Positions 1-7,218 are shown, numbered from the stretch's first letter. The stretch is 10,875 bases of DNA from JANNMJ01 sp031397815 (GCA_031397815.1 JANNMJ010000190.1:1-10875), one strand, 5' to 3'. A program made the numbers and translations. Notes: generated by a model not told the origin, from the letters alone.

Positions 1-285
1 TCTGTGTGAAAACCCAAAAGCTTTGTGACTGAAAAACCGCATGCGGGCGGGCACAAGGCCGCGCCCCTACGCCAGTTGGGTCGGCGATTGACAATGAAAA
101 CGTAGGGGCGGGCCTTGTGCCCGCCCGCGCAACCTACTAAACCGATAGGCTGTGGACGTCGGGCGCAACCTCAACTGCATGCGGGCAGGCACTAGGCCGC
201 GCCCCTACGTACCCGGCACCGTCCCGGTGCCGGATGCTGCTGATTCCAATCCGGCCTGTTTGCGTGTCGCACAAGCGCGGTGGCC
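1..285. other. Non-coding region with repeats
   Basis: No convincing reading frame starts or ends here. Apart from the three REP-like copies, I see only low-information sequence at 1-38 and 210-285. Confidence 0.6.
39..209. repeat. Three copies of a GC-rich REP-like palindromic repeat
   Basis: Copies lie at 39-71 (plus), 101-130 (inverted) and 177-209 (plus). The shared core reads GCGGGCGGGCACAAGGCC then CGCCCCTACG. Copy 2 folds on its own: GGGCGGGC (106-113), loop CTTGT, GCCCGCCC (119-126). Copies 1 and 2 are inverted around a spacer of about 29 bases, so the RNA could also form one stem of about 30 bp with a few mismatches. Copy 3 carries point changes (GGCAGGCACTAGG). The block sits downstream of the leftward phosphatase gene that ends at 286 and could act as its transcript end, but no T-run follows. 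This is the form of dispersed REP elements that are often mobilised by RAYT/IS200-like transposases; no such gene is in the window. Confidence 0.8.
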
Positions 286-1350
286 TCACCATATCCACTG
301 CACCTGACCGCCCTTGAACGCCCCTTGCACGACGGGCGAAAAGATCATCCGCACGGGATGGTGCCCGGTGCCTACCGTCGCGACCGGCCGACGACCGCTC
401 TTGACCGCCAGCTTCGCCATCCCGTAGCCGATGGCGAGGCCGAGCGGATAGTCACTCGCCCAATGGACGCCGTTGTTGAGCATGGCATAGCCGAGCAGCC
501 CCATCAGGCCGTACCCAACGGGCCGGATGAAGCGGTATTCAGCATAATTGTCGGCGATGACTGTTACCGTCGCCATCGCCGTCGCCAAGTGGCCCGTCGG
601 GAAGGCATCGTGCTGGGGTACGTGGCGGGTGTACTCCCCTTGGTTGGGAAAAAAATCCCAACGGCCGCGCGGATAGGTGGTCGTGTAGGGGCTTTCGCGC
701 CCGGTGGTGCGTTTGAGCGTTTGCACCACGATGCCGGTGGCAGCAAGTGCGGATGTGATCTGCGCGGCGGTCTGCGCCGCTCGGTTGTCGCGGCCAATCA
801 GGCCGTACGCCCAGAAGGAGGTCGTGATCGTGAGGTGCGTCCACCCATCGCCGAGAAAGTACATCGCCCCGTTGAGCGTAGTGGGGACGTTCAGCTCCAT
901 ATCCAGCGCGCCCGTGGAATTGCCCGGCCGAAAGGGGATACTAACCAGCGTTTTCTGGTGACTCTCAGCCGTCAGGTGTACTGAGCGCCCGAAATGCTGC
1001 GCGGCGTTGATAATTGGCTCATCGAGCCAGATCAACAGCGCCGTACTCGCCGCTACCCCGGCGATGCCCCACCGGTGTTCCTTCTGCCACGCCCACCGGG
1101 GGTACGCGGCAATATGACGCGGGATGTTGAGCAGCGTTTGGCCCACGCGCGGCCGGTCGTAGTGCCAAGTAGTGCCCGGCGCCACGGTATACTCCGCCCG
1201 GCGGGCCGAGCGCGTACGCGCCGTGTCATCAGCCATCAGCGACATCCCCGGTGCTGATGGGCATATGACGTTTGTGTCAAGGGAATCCGGACCGGGGGAC
1301 GGCACAGAGTTAAGCGCCAGTACGACGCTCAAAAGCAGTGAAAAAGTCAT
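286..1350 (-). CDS. PAP2-family phosphatase-like membrane protein, divergent active site
   Basis: A 354-residue protein whose C-terminal half matches the type 2 phosphatidic acid phosphatase (PAP2) fold. The family removes phosphate from lipids such as phosphatidic acid, undecaprenyl pyrophosphate or lipid A at the membrane. Residues 3-18 look like a signal peptide or anchor, and hydrophobic stretches lie near 96-108 and across 170-320. Motif 1 is the stretch K213 to P221 (KRTTGRESP), where the usual KX6RP has Ser at 220 instead of Arg. Motif 2 is PTGH at 251-254 (usual PSGH). Motif 3 keeps H296 and D300 (HWASD), but the Arg six residues before the His is Met290. The His/Asp charge relay is therefore kept while two phosphate-binding Args are changed, so activity is uncertain; the pattern may be normal for a Bacteroidota subfamily. 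ATG at 1350 lies 9 bases after the stop of the upstream PAP2 gene, implying co-transcription. Confidence 0.88.
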   Translation of the reverse strand: MTFSLLLSVVLALNSVPSPGPDSLDTNVICPSAPGMSLMADDTARTRSARRAEYTVAPGTTWHYDRPRVGQTLLNIPRHIAAYPRWAWQKEHRWGIAGVAASTALLIWLDEPIINAAQHFGRSVHLTAESHQKTLVSIPFRPGNSTGALDMELNVPTTLNGAMYFLGDGWTHLTITTSFWAYGLIGRDNRAAQTAAQITSALAATGIVVQTLKRTTGRESPYTTTYPRGRWDFFPNQGEYTRHVPQHDAFPTGHLATAMATVTVIADNYAEYRFIRPVGYGLMGLLGYAMLNNGVHWASDYPLGLAIGYGMAKLAVKSGRRPVATVGTGHHPVRMIFSPVVQGAFKGGQVQWIW

Positions 1351-1359
1351 TAGCGCGAA

Positions 1360-2202
1360 TCAGCGGGCGGTGGGGGTGCGCAAACCGGGCTGCCACGTCA
1401 GGGCAAGGCCGGCGCCCGAATGAGGGAGCCAGATAGGCGAGAAACTCAGCTCATTCACCAGCCCGGTGGTACTGGGCCGCTGGGTTAAACAGGTGATCTT
1501 GCCGACCGCTATTCCGAGGGCCGCGCCCACCAAGACGTCGCTCTGCCAGTGCCGATTATTGAACATTCGGAGCGCGCCCACGCTCGCCGCGACCGTGTAC
1601 GCCGTCGGACCCACCCACGGCGCCGATTCGCGGAATTCGTATTCGAGCAGCGCCGCCCCTAAAAATGCCTGCGCGGTGTGACCGGAGGGAAACGAGGTGC
1701 GGGCCGAGCCGTCGGGGCGCCGTTGGGCCGTGGCGCGTTTAAGCCCCTGTACCACGATGCCGGTGGTGACGGCGGCTTTGGCCGTTACCCAAACCACGGT
1801 GCGCGTGCGCTCGTGGCGGGCGGGCACTCCCGCCAGCAGCAGCGCCGAAAGACCGGCGTAGGGCGCCCAGATGAGGAAATCGTCGGCGCGGGTATGAAAA
1901 TGGGAATAATGCTCCTGAATCTCCGCGCGGGTATCCCACTGATTTAACGGCCCTTTGTCGTCGTCCATCGACTTCAAGCCTGCCACTGCCAAAATCAAAG
2001 GTGCCGCTGCCATCCGTTGCCATAGGTAGCGAGGTGTCGACCGGCGGGGCGTTTGCGTCGGTAAGGTGTGCGTTGAATCAGCCTGATCAGGGAATACAGC
2101 TTGTGTAAATCCGGCTTGCGCCCGCCCGGATACGCTAGCCAACAGGCCCGCGCAGAGCGCGACGACCCGCAGGTGCAGAGGAAAGGTGGAAGTGATCGGC
2201 AT
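1360..2202 (-). CDS. PAP2-family lipid phosphatase, canonical active site
   Basis: A 280-residue protein with a signal-peptide-like start (residues 12-30, ending SGRAQA). It carries all three PAP2 motifs: K155-X6-R162-P163, PSGH at 172-175, and R212-X5-H218-X3-D222 (RMFNNRHWQSD). These are the phosphate-binding and catalytic residues of the acid-phosphatase/PAP2 superfamily, so it should dephosphorylate a lipid phosphate or pyrophosphate on the periplasmic side. The substrate (phosphatidic acid, undecaprenyl-PP or lipid A) cannot be told from the sequence. Hydrophobic segments lie near 66-77, 108-125, 137-153, 174-187 and 224-235. It is followed after 9 bases by a second, more divergent PAP2 gene, and it lies 80 bases downstream of the Omp85-type gene, so the three may form one transcription unit. 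A TAGTTTTA box at 2217-2210, close to the start, could be a weak internal promoter. Confidence 0.92.
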   Translation of the reverse strand: MPITSTFPLHLRVVALCAGLLASVSGRAQAGFTQAVFPDQADSTHTLPTQTPRRSTPRYLWQRMAAAPLILAVAGLKSMDDDKGPLNQWDTRAEIQEHYSHFHTRADDFLIWAPYAGLSALLLAGVPARHERTRTVVWVTAKAAVTTGIVVQGLKRATAQRRPDGSARTSFPSGHTAQAFLGAALLEYEFRESAPWVGPTAYTVAASVGALRMFNNRHWQSDVLVGAALGIAVGKITCLTQRPSTTGLVNELSFSPIWLPHSGAGLALTWQPGLRTPTAR

Positions 2203-2209
2203 AGTAATG

Positions 2210-2217
2210 TAAAACTA
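2210..2217 (-). promoter_or_regulatory. Weak TAnnTTTG-like -7 box before the first PAP2 gene
   Basis: The minus strand reads TAGTTTTA, seven of eight bases of the Bacteroidota -7 consensus. It is only 7 bases upstream of the ATG at 2202, which would give an almost leaderless transcript, and no clear TTG -33 box is spaced correctly. Low confidence. Confidence 0.2.
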
Positions 2218-2282
2218 TTACCATATTCTGTTTGGATTCTGTACTGCGCCGCTGCTGGCAGGTCGTCAGGCATCGCCAGATT

Positions 2283-3674
2283 CTAAAAAACCTGCCCGAT
2301 TCCGAGAAACAGTAATCGGTCTTCGTCGGAAACGCCGTAGTCGAGGAAGACGATGGTAGACAGATTCCACGCGATGCGCGCACCGGCGCCGTAGGTAGTT
2401 TTCAGGGAGCGAAACCCGAGGTCCTGCCAGCGGTCGCGGACAGTTCCGATGTCGAAGAAGGGCGCCACGCCCAACCCAAAGTTTTGCCGGCCCAAGCTGA
2501 CGTCGGCGACCCGAACCCGCACTTCGGTATTAGCAAAGGCCACGGTGCGGGCCAGAAACCGGTTTTGCCGGTAGCCGCGCAGCGACTGGCGCCCACCCAG
2601 GGCGTTGATACTCCCATCGGGGCTCCACTGGTCCTGAAACTCGAAAAACGGCGCTTCCGGCCCCAGAATGGTGCCTGCTGCTACGCGCCCCGCCAGTACG
2701 GTGCGCCTCCCGAATGCCAGCCGCTGGTAGGCCCGCCCCTGCACAAATACCTTGTTGAAGCGAAACTGCGAGCCGATAACCCGGCCCGAAAACTCGTTGG
2801 CAGCCTCGAAGTAGAAGCCCTTGGTGGGGTCGGGCTCGAAATCGCGCGTGTCGTAAATCAAGGCTGTCTGCACCAGCGACACCCAACCACCTGCTAAGCC
2901 CGTGATAGCCCCGCTTTCGGCGTCGCGTTCCAGTAAAGACTTCCCGTTAGGCACCCGGACGGTACGACCGGTGGCCGGGTCGGTGGCGTCGGTGGCGGTA
3001 CCGGTGAAGGTCTTGTAGCTCAGGTGTTGAATTTCGTACCCGCCCATCACCCGCCAGCGCCCCCGGCCCAGGGCGTAGTCGGCTTTCAGGTTCAGCATAA
3101 ACTCAGTTTCGCGGAACCGATTGGAAAGCACGTCGCTCACCAACGACGCTTCACCGGCCTGGCCGGCACGTAGGCGTCGGCGGGCATCGTCGTACTGGGT
3201 GTACGTGGCGAACGTCTGGTCCGGGGTCGAGGGCAGTCGCAGCGGTCCGAGCGTCGCTTCGGTTAGGCCGAAATACAGGTTTGCCGGGTTCTGCTGGGCT
3301 TTGAAATCCACGCGGTAGCGCCAGCGTGACCCGCGGTAGTACGGCACGTCGAACGACAGGGACAGCTCGCGGGCGTTGGTGGAGTAGTAGGCCGCCGTGG
3401 CTTTCAGGTGCGCCAGGTACGGCGTGTAGGCGAAGAGCGGATTGGCGCGGGTGCCGTTCCAGTAGGTGTGCGCCTTGATGCCCACGCCAAACCCGGTCAC
3501 GGGGTCAGAGGAGAAGTCAGGCAGGCCGGTCACAAAAGCGCCTTCCCGCTTTTTGGCAAGGTCGGCGTCGTTCATTCGCTTCGAGCGAATGAACGATAAG
3601 GTATCAGTAGTTTGAGCTGCGACGTCGAGCGCCAGTCCGGTGGCTGCTGCGGCGAAAAGGATTTTGAATTTCAT
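2283..3674 (-). CDS. Omp85/BamA-TamA-type (D15) outer-membrane beta-barrel protein without POTRA domains
   Basis: I place the start at the ATG at 3674, giving 463 residues beginning MKFKILFAAAATGLAL...AQ, a clean signal peptide cleaved after about residue 20. A longer start at 3704 would put ten non-signal residues in front. The body is rich in alternating aromatic/polar beta strands and ends in Phe (GIGQVF), as outer-membrane barrels do. The Omp85 hallmarks are the strand DTRDFEPDPTKGFYFE near 275-290 and the lid-loop motif LRGY at 365-368 in the context GGRQSLRGYRQ. At about 460 residues there is no room for POTRA repeats, so this is not BamA itself but one of the short D15-domain proteins common in Bacteroidota. 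These are of uncertain substrate and may export or insert lipid or protein. Two PAP2 genes follow on the same strand, which hints at a role in envelope lipids. Confidence 0.9.
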   Translation of the reverse strand: MKFKILFAAAATGLALDVAAQTTDTLSFIRSKRMNDADLAKKREGAFVTGLPDFSSDPVTGFGVGIKAHTYWNGTRANPLFAYTPYLAHLKATAAYYSTNARELSLSFDVPYYRGSRWRYRVDFKAQQNPANLYFGLTEATLGPLRLPSTPDQTFATYTQYDDARRRLRAGQAGEASLVSDVLSNRFRETEFMLNLKADYALGRGRWRVMGGYEIQHLSYKTFTGTATDATDPATGRTVRVPNGKSLLERDAESGAITGLAGGWVSLVQTALIYDTRDFEPDPTKGFYFEAANEFSGRVIGSQFRFNKVFVQGRAYQRLAFGRRTVLAGRVAAGTILGPEAPFFEFQDQWSPDGSINALGGRQSLRGYRQNRFLARTVAFANTEVRVRVADVSLGRQNFGLGVAPFFDIGTVRDRWQDLGFRSLKTTYGAGARIAWNLSTIVFLDYGVSDEDRLLFLGIGQVF

Positions 3675-3731
3675 TAAAAAGGGGAAGAACGCGGCCCTCG
3701 GCAACGGGACTCCTGCCTCGCGGTTTTCGGA

Positions 3732-3748
3732 ATCCCGCCTACCGGGAT
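3732..3748. other. Short hairpin in the leader of the Omp85-type gene
   Basis: ATCCCG (3732-3737), loop CCTAC, CGGGAT (3743-3748): a perfect 6-bp stem 58 bases upstream of the leftward start codon. A second GC stem (GCCCG/CGGGC) lies near 3783-3799. These could shape the 5' leader of the mRNA; function unknown. Confidence 0.35.
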
Positions 3749-3821
3749 GTTGAGCCGGCCGACGAGCAGCAGACTCCGTTCGCCCGCCCGCGGCGGGCTA
3801 GAGACTGCAAATCACCCCCTC

Positions 3822-3870
3822 GATTCTGAGCGAAATCTGTAGCCTGGAACTACAGATTCTATCCAGAATC
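3822..3870. promoter_or_regulatory. Bipartite inverted repeat between divergent operons, candidate operator
   Basis: Outer arms are GATTCTG (3822-3828) and CAGAATC (3864-3870). Inner arms are AATCTGTAG (3834-3842) and CTACAGATT (3850-3858). A 7-base loop CCTGGAA lies in the middle and 5-base unpaired segments separate inner and outer arms on each side. All 16 arm pairs are perfect. It lies between the leftward Omp85-type gene and the rightward PepSY-like/two-component genes. No T-run follows on either strand, so a terminator is less likely than a dyad operator or a structured leader. An OmpR-type regulator usually binds direct repeats, so the binding protein may be something else. Confidence 0.5.
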
Positions 3871-3941
3871 AAGTGTCACCTTCATCGTGAGTGTGGGCGG
3901 AAGCGCCGCCCCGGCTCCTCACTTTTTCCGCCCCGGTCCAA

Positions 3942-4171
3942 ATGATTCGCTCGTTGTTGTTTGCCGTCGTGCTGCTGGGCACCGGCTCCCGAACCACCAG
4001 CGTGCAGGCAAGCCGCGCTGCCGGCTCTGCTCCCAAAGCCCGTACAACGATGCCGCCGACACGGTCACGTGGGAGGCCGAGATTGGCAAAAAAGACGTAA
4101 TCTTCACTGCGACTGGTGCCTTTCTGCGTGCGGAGGTGGAAGCCAGCGACGATAAAGACGGTGACGATTAA
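3942..4171 (+). pseudogene. Frameshifted small secreted protein with a PepSY-like C-terminus
   Basis: From ATG 3942 one frame encodes a signal peptide (MIRSLLFAVVLLGTG...VQA) and runs on to ...SAPKAR. The -1 related frame then continues with YNDAADTVTWEAEIGKKD and ends ...EVEASDDKDGDD at the TAA at 4169-4171. The second part has the look of the small PepSY-like periplasmic domains of Bacteroidota, which read (F)KARYP-x-A-x-x-VTWE, then two strands, then an acidic tail. The two halves join naturally as KAR|YNDAAD if one base is missing near 4041-4042. It may be a real inactivating mutation or a sequencing error. PepSY-like proteins are often encoded next to OmpR/HK pairs and are proposed to modulate sensors or proteases, which fits the two-component genes just downstream. 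Confidence 0.55.
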
Positions 4172-4230
4172 CTCGAGCAGGTTGTTGCTACGCCTGTCCT
4201 CACTGCCAAGTGCGGCAGCGCCTTCTGGTT

Positions 4231-4256
4231 GTGCGAATGCCCGCACTACCCTCTTT
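4231..4256 (+). terminator. Weak hairpin plus T-run ahead of the response regulator
   Basis: GTGCG (4231-4235), loop AATGCC, CGCAC (4242-4246), then a pyrimidine tract with five T. The stem has only 5 bp. It could lower read-through from the PepSY-like gene into the regulator or be chance. Confidence 0.2.
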
Positions 4257-4272
4257 TTGCCTTTCCCCGCTG

Positions 4273-4968
4273 ATGAAGCTGTTACTTGTGGAAGATGAGC
4301 CGCTGCTACGCAACGCGCTACTATCCTACCTTACGACGGCCGGGTTTCGGTGCGAAGTGGCCTCGGATTATGCGACCGCCCACGAAAAGATTCACCTCTA
4401 CGAGTACGACGCCGTACTGCTCGACCTCACGTTGCCCGGCGGCACGGGCCTCGACCTGCTGCGCGCCATCAAAGCGCACGGCGCACGGGCGGGAGTGCTG
4501 ATCCTGACCGCCCGCGATGCGCTCGCCGATAAGCTCACGGGGTTGGAGCTGGGGGCTGATGATTACCTAACTAAGCCGTTTCACCTCGCCGAAGTCGCGG
4601 CGCGGCTGCGGGCGGTGCTGCGCCGCCGTCACCCCGATGGGCAGCCCGCCCTGCATTACGGGGCGCTCGTCGTGGACGCGGCGGGGACCACTGCTACCGT
4701 GGCGGATACGGCGGTGGCGCTCACCCGCAAGGAGCTGGAATTACTGACGTATTTTCTGACCAACCCGGGACGGGTGCTCACGAAGGAAAACCTCGCCGAA
4801 CACGCGTGGGGCGACGCCATCGACGCCGCCGACTCGTTCGATTTCCTCTACACGCACCTCAAGAATCTGCGCCGGAAGCTGCGCGCCGCCGGCTGCGAGC
4901 TGAATCTGCGGACGCTTTACGGCCTCGGCTATCAGCTCCTGCCGCCTGCCCCTGATAGTACGCCATGA
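4273..4968 (+). CDS. OmpR/PhoB-family response regulator
   Basis: 231 residues starting MKLLLVEDEP at ATG 4273. The longer in-frame start at 4210 would add 21 residues ahead of the conserved beta-1 strand and is unlikely. The receiver domain (1-115) has acidic D8, phospho-acceptor D51 in LLDLTLPGGTG, T79 and K101 (TKPF). A winged-helix DNA-binding domain follows (about 128-224: LTRKELELL, GRVLTKENLAEHAWG, YTHLKNLRRKLRAAG, TLYGLGYQL). It should be phosphorylated by the histidine kinase encoded immediately downstream, whose ATG overlaps this gene's stop (ATGA). It probably controls envelope genes, perhaps the divergent Omp85/PAP2 cluster; that target is inference. Confidence 0.95.
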   Translation: MKLLLVEDEPLLRNALLSYLTTAGFRCEVASDYATAHEKIHLYEYDAVLLDLTLPGGTGLDLLRAIKAHGARAGVLILTARDALADKLTGLELGADDYLTKPFHLAEVAARLRAVLRRRHPDGQPALHYGALVVDAAGTTATVADTAVALTRKELELLTYFLTNPGRVLTKENLAEHAWGDAIDAADSFDFLYTHLKNLRRKLRAAGCELNLRTLYGLGYQLLPPAPDSTP

Positions 4969-6254
4969 AGCTCCTCGCCCGGCAGAACCGCTATTACGTT
5001 GCCATTACGCTCATTTTGTTCGCGCTGGGCAGCGCCGCGATGTTCGCGGGTATCGACCTCATTTCACGGGCTGAGCTGGACGAAGACTTACAGGTGGATG
5101 CGGACCGCTTGAGCCGACTGGCGGGGGCGGGGCTCGTCATCGCCGTGCCCGGCGACCGGCAGCCCGTTACGCCATTTCTCGCCGTTGCGCAGCCCGCGCC
5201 GGCCGGCCTGTGCGATACCATTCTGCCCGACCCCGCCGAATCCGGTGAGCTTACGCCGTACCGCCAGCTCACCACACAGGTGCTGACGCCCGCCGGCCCC
5301 CGCTGGTTAGTCGTGCGGCGCTCCCTGCTCGAATCCGACGATGTGGGCCTGATTACTACGGTCGTGATGCTGAGCGTGATGGGGTTGCTGCTGGCTCTAT
5401 TGCTGCTCGTTAACCGCTGGCTTAGCCGCCGACTGTGGGCGCCCCTGAACGCCACCCTGCGCGCCGTGGCGGCGTACGACGGCGCGCAGCCACTGCACCT
5501 GCCCGCCACCGACACCGACGAATTTACCCAGCTCAACGCCGCCCTGACGCAGATGAGCAGCCGGGTAGCACGCGAGATGGAAACGCTCCGGCAGTTCACC
5601 GAGAACGCCGCGCACGAGACCCAAACCCCGCTCGCCATTCTACGCGCCGGCCTCGATCAGCTCGGCCAGGTGCCCGATCTGCCCCCGGCCGCTTGGCCGC
5701 CGCTTACCGATGCTCAGGCTGGGGTGCGGCGCCTCAGCCGCCTGATGCAGAGCCTGACGCTGTTGAGCAAGATCGAGAACGGTCAGTTCAGCTCCATCGC
5801 CCCACTCGCCCCCGTAGAGATCACCCCGCTGGTAACCATTCAGCTCGACCACCTCGCCGATTTCATGGCCGATAAGCGGCTGCGCCTCACCACGGAGCTG
5901 GCGCCCTGCCGGCTGCCGCTTCCGGCGGCGCTGGCCGAGTCATTGGTCGGGAATCTGCTGCAAAACGCCATCAAGCACAACGTGCCCGGTGGAATGATAA
6001 ACGTGGCTACCGGCCCGGCAGGGCTAATGGTGCGCAACACTGGCCCCACGCCCGTCACCGCGCCCGAACACTTCTTCGAGCGGTTCCGCAAGCACGACCC
6101 TACGACCGATTCGCCGGGCCTGGGCTTAGCCATCGTGGCGCAAATCGCTCGCGTGTACGGCCTTTCGCTGACGTACACCTTCGCGCCGGATGCCAACCAG
6201 CACGTGCTGCGGGTGGGGACGCTTGCAGCGGTTTCGGCAGCTACCCGTACCTAG
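4965..6254 (+). CDS. Membrane sensor histidine kinase (HisKA/HATPase type)
   Basis: 429 residues, translationally coupled to the regulator by a 4-base overlap. Transmembrane helix 1 is at about 12-32, followed by a periplasmic sensor region of about 95 residues, transmembrane helix 2 at about 129-149 and a HAMP-like linker. The dimerisation/phosphoacceptor helix has H217 in FTENAAHETQTPLAILRAGL. The ATP-binding domain has the N-box NLLQNAIKHN (330-339), a G1 box reduced to RNTG (357-360, usual DNG), an F-box-like EHFFERF (368-374) and the G2 box GLGLAI (385-390). The layout resembles QseC/BasS-type kinases. RNTG instead of DxGxG is common in Bacteroidota kinases of this type and need not mean loss of activity. 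The signal is unknown. Confidence 0.94.
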   Translation: MKLLARQNRYYVAITLILFALGSAAMFAGIDLISRAELDEDLQVDADRLSRLAGAGLVIAVPGDRQPVTPFLAVAQPAPAGLCDTILPDPAESGELTPYRQLTTQVLTPAGPRWLVVRRSLLESDDVGLITTVVMLSVMGLLLALLLLVNRWLSRRLWAPLNATLRAVAAYDGAQPLHLPATDTDEFTQLNAALTQMSSRVAREMETLRQFTENAAHETQTPLAILRAGLDQLGQVPDLPPAAWPPLTDAQAGVRRLSRLMQSLTLLSKIENGQFSSIAPLAPVEITPLVTIQLDHLADFMADKRLRLTTELAPCRLPLPAALAESLVGNLLQNAIKHNVPGGMINVATGPAGLMVRNTGPTPVTAPEHFFERFRKHDPTTDSPGLGLAIVAQIARVYGLSLTYTFAPDANQHVLRVGTLAAVSAATRT

Positions 6255-6281
6255 GAATTTGCCGGGCTCCTGTTCAGGAAT

Positions 6282-6296
6282 CCGCTTTCGGAGCGG
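6282..6296 (+). terminator. Small hairpin after the kinase gene
   Basis: CCGCT, loop TTCGG, AGCGG, 27 bases after the kinase stop codon. There is no T-run, so at best a weak transcript end or stabilising hairpin. Confidence 0.2.
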
Positions 6297-6309
6297 TGTT
6301 CACCGGGTC

Positions 6310-6507
6310 GTGTGGCAGAATATCGGGCTGGCCTTCGCGGTTACGGCCATGGTGCTCGTGCTCGGTGCGATGTGGGAAGCCGTCTTTCTTGAACGCCGTT
6401 CGGATTCAGCGGATGAAGTTTTAAACGCCATTCTTGGCGGACCTTTCTGGCCCTATGCTGACGCCGATGGGGTGATGGCTAACTCGCAACCACCACGAAA
6501 GCCGTAA
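6310..6507 (+). CDS. Possible small single-helix membrane protein
   Basis: A 65-residue frame from GTG 6310 begins VWQNIGLAFAVTAMVLVLGA (one likely membrane helix) and continues with a polar tail containing ERRSDSADEVLNAILGG. The DEVLNAILGG segment faintly recalls VanZ-like or DUF2238-type integral-membrane proteins, in which a helix is followed by a D-x-L-x-N-x-x-G stretch, so it may be a remnant of a longer protein. I do not recognise it with certainty. It fills the otherwise empty 290-base gap between the kinase and the lipoprotein gene. It may be chance. Confidence 0.3.
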   Translation: MWQNIGLAFAVTAMVLVLGAMWEAVFLERRSDSADEVLNAILGGPFWPYADADGVMANSQPPRKP

Positions 6508-6547
6508 CTTTCAGGTCTACACCTCAACTTCCTGCTCCTTTCCCTTC

Positions 6548-7156
6548 GTGCATTTTCCCTTCGGTTCTCTCGTGCTGGCTGGCGCCTTCGTGTTGTTTTC
6601 GGGCTGCAAAAAGGTGTGTGACACCGACGATTTACCCCGGTATTCCTTGACATCCAGCTTGCGCGATTGGTCCGCGCCGTACCCGAAAGACGCCGTACTG
6701 CGGTTTCGGAACGCCAGCACCGGCTACGTGCGCAGCTACCGCGTGACCAAAGTTGAGAACGAAACGCCGGGCATCCATTTCGGCGTGGACCCGTGCCCCC
6801 AACATTACCGCGAGTACACGTCGCACGTGTTGGAACGGAGCGATTCGACGGGCGGTCGCGAAAACAAGTCGATGAAATTCGACGTGTTTGCCGCCACCAA
6901 TACCACGCGGCTACAGGCGAGCTTCGTCATTGGCTCTACCTCGTTTGCTCTGCCTTTTGAGGAGATTGAAAACGGTACCCTGGTGCTGTCTTCCGCCACC
7001 TTCGCGGGCCGGACGTACTCGGCGGTGGTAGGCCGTACGTCTGGCGTCGTCGCTTTTCCGGCGGGCGGCGTGACCCTCACCGCGTACCTGACGAAAGCCG
7101 AGGGTCTCATTCGGTTCGAGGAGAGCGGCGGCACCGTCTGGGACCGAGTTTTATAG
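6548..7156 (+). CDS. Secreted lipoprotein of unknown function
   Basis: 202 residues read from GTG 6548; no ATG in frame lies before the signal sequence. Residues 1-19 form a short lipoprotein signal peptide ending in the lipobox-like LFSG, with Cys20 as lipidation site followed by KKVCDTDD. The rest looks like an all-beta secreted domain (YPKDAVLRFRNAST, TGYVRSYRVTKVENE, TRLQASFVIGSTSFALPFEE, GTLVLSSATFAGRTYSAVVG). Four further cysteine-poor strands end with GGTVWDRVL. It resembles the many small Bacteroidota lipoproteins with no assigned role. It follows the two-component genes in the same direction, about 290 bases away, so it could be a regulated envelope protein. Confidence 0.72.
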   Translation: MHFPFGSLVLAGAFVLFSGCKKVCDTDDLPRYSLTSSLRDWSAPYPKDAVLRFRNASTGYVRSYRVTKVENETPGIHFGVDPCPQHYREYTSHVLERSDSTGGRENKSMKFDVFAATNTTRLQASFVIGSTSFALPFEEIENGTLVLSSATFAGRTYSAVVGRTSGVVAFPAGGVTLTAYLTKAEGLIRFEESGGTVWDRVL

Positions 7157-7204
7157 CCTAGCACCCGTACCCAGTGTACATCATGATTAAATTTGTATTC
7201 TGCT

Positions 7205-7218
7205 GAGGTGCGCACCTC
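7205..7218. repeat. 14-bp perfect palindrome at the IS remnant edge
   Basis: GAGGTGCGCACCTC is its own reverse complement. It sits where orfB of the insertion sequence should be and overlaps the possible right tip. It may mark a deletion junction or a protein site. Confidence 0.4.

Noticed and set aside
280..984. Long plus-strand frame (234 residues)
   Set aside because: It is antisense to the PAP2 gene, shows no family motif, has many Arg/Gly from GC-rich codons and is a shadow.
3869..4246. Leftward 125-residue frame opposite the PepSY-like gene
   Set aside because: No signal peptide, domain or start context; it overlaps the inverted repeat and the better-supported secreted-protein frames.
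7188..7195. TAAATTTG, a perfect TAnnTTTG promoter box on the plus strand
   Set aside because: No -33 TTG at the right distance and no plus-strand gene follows (next genes run leftward); perhaps chance in an AT-rich gap.
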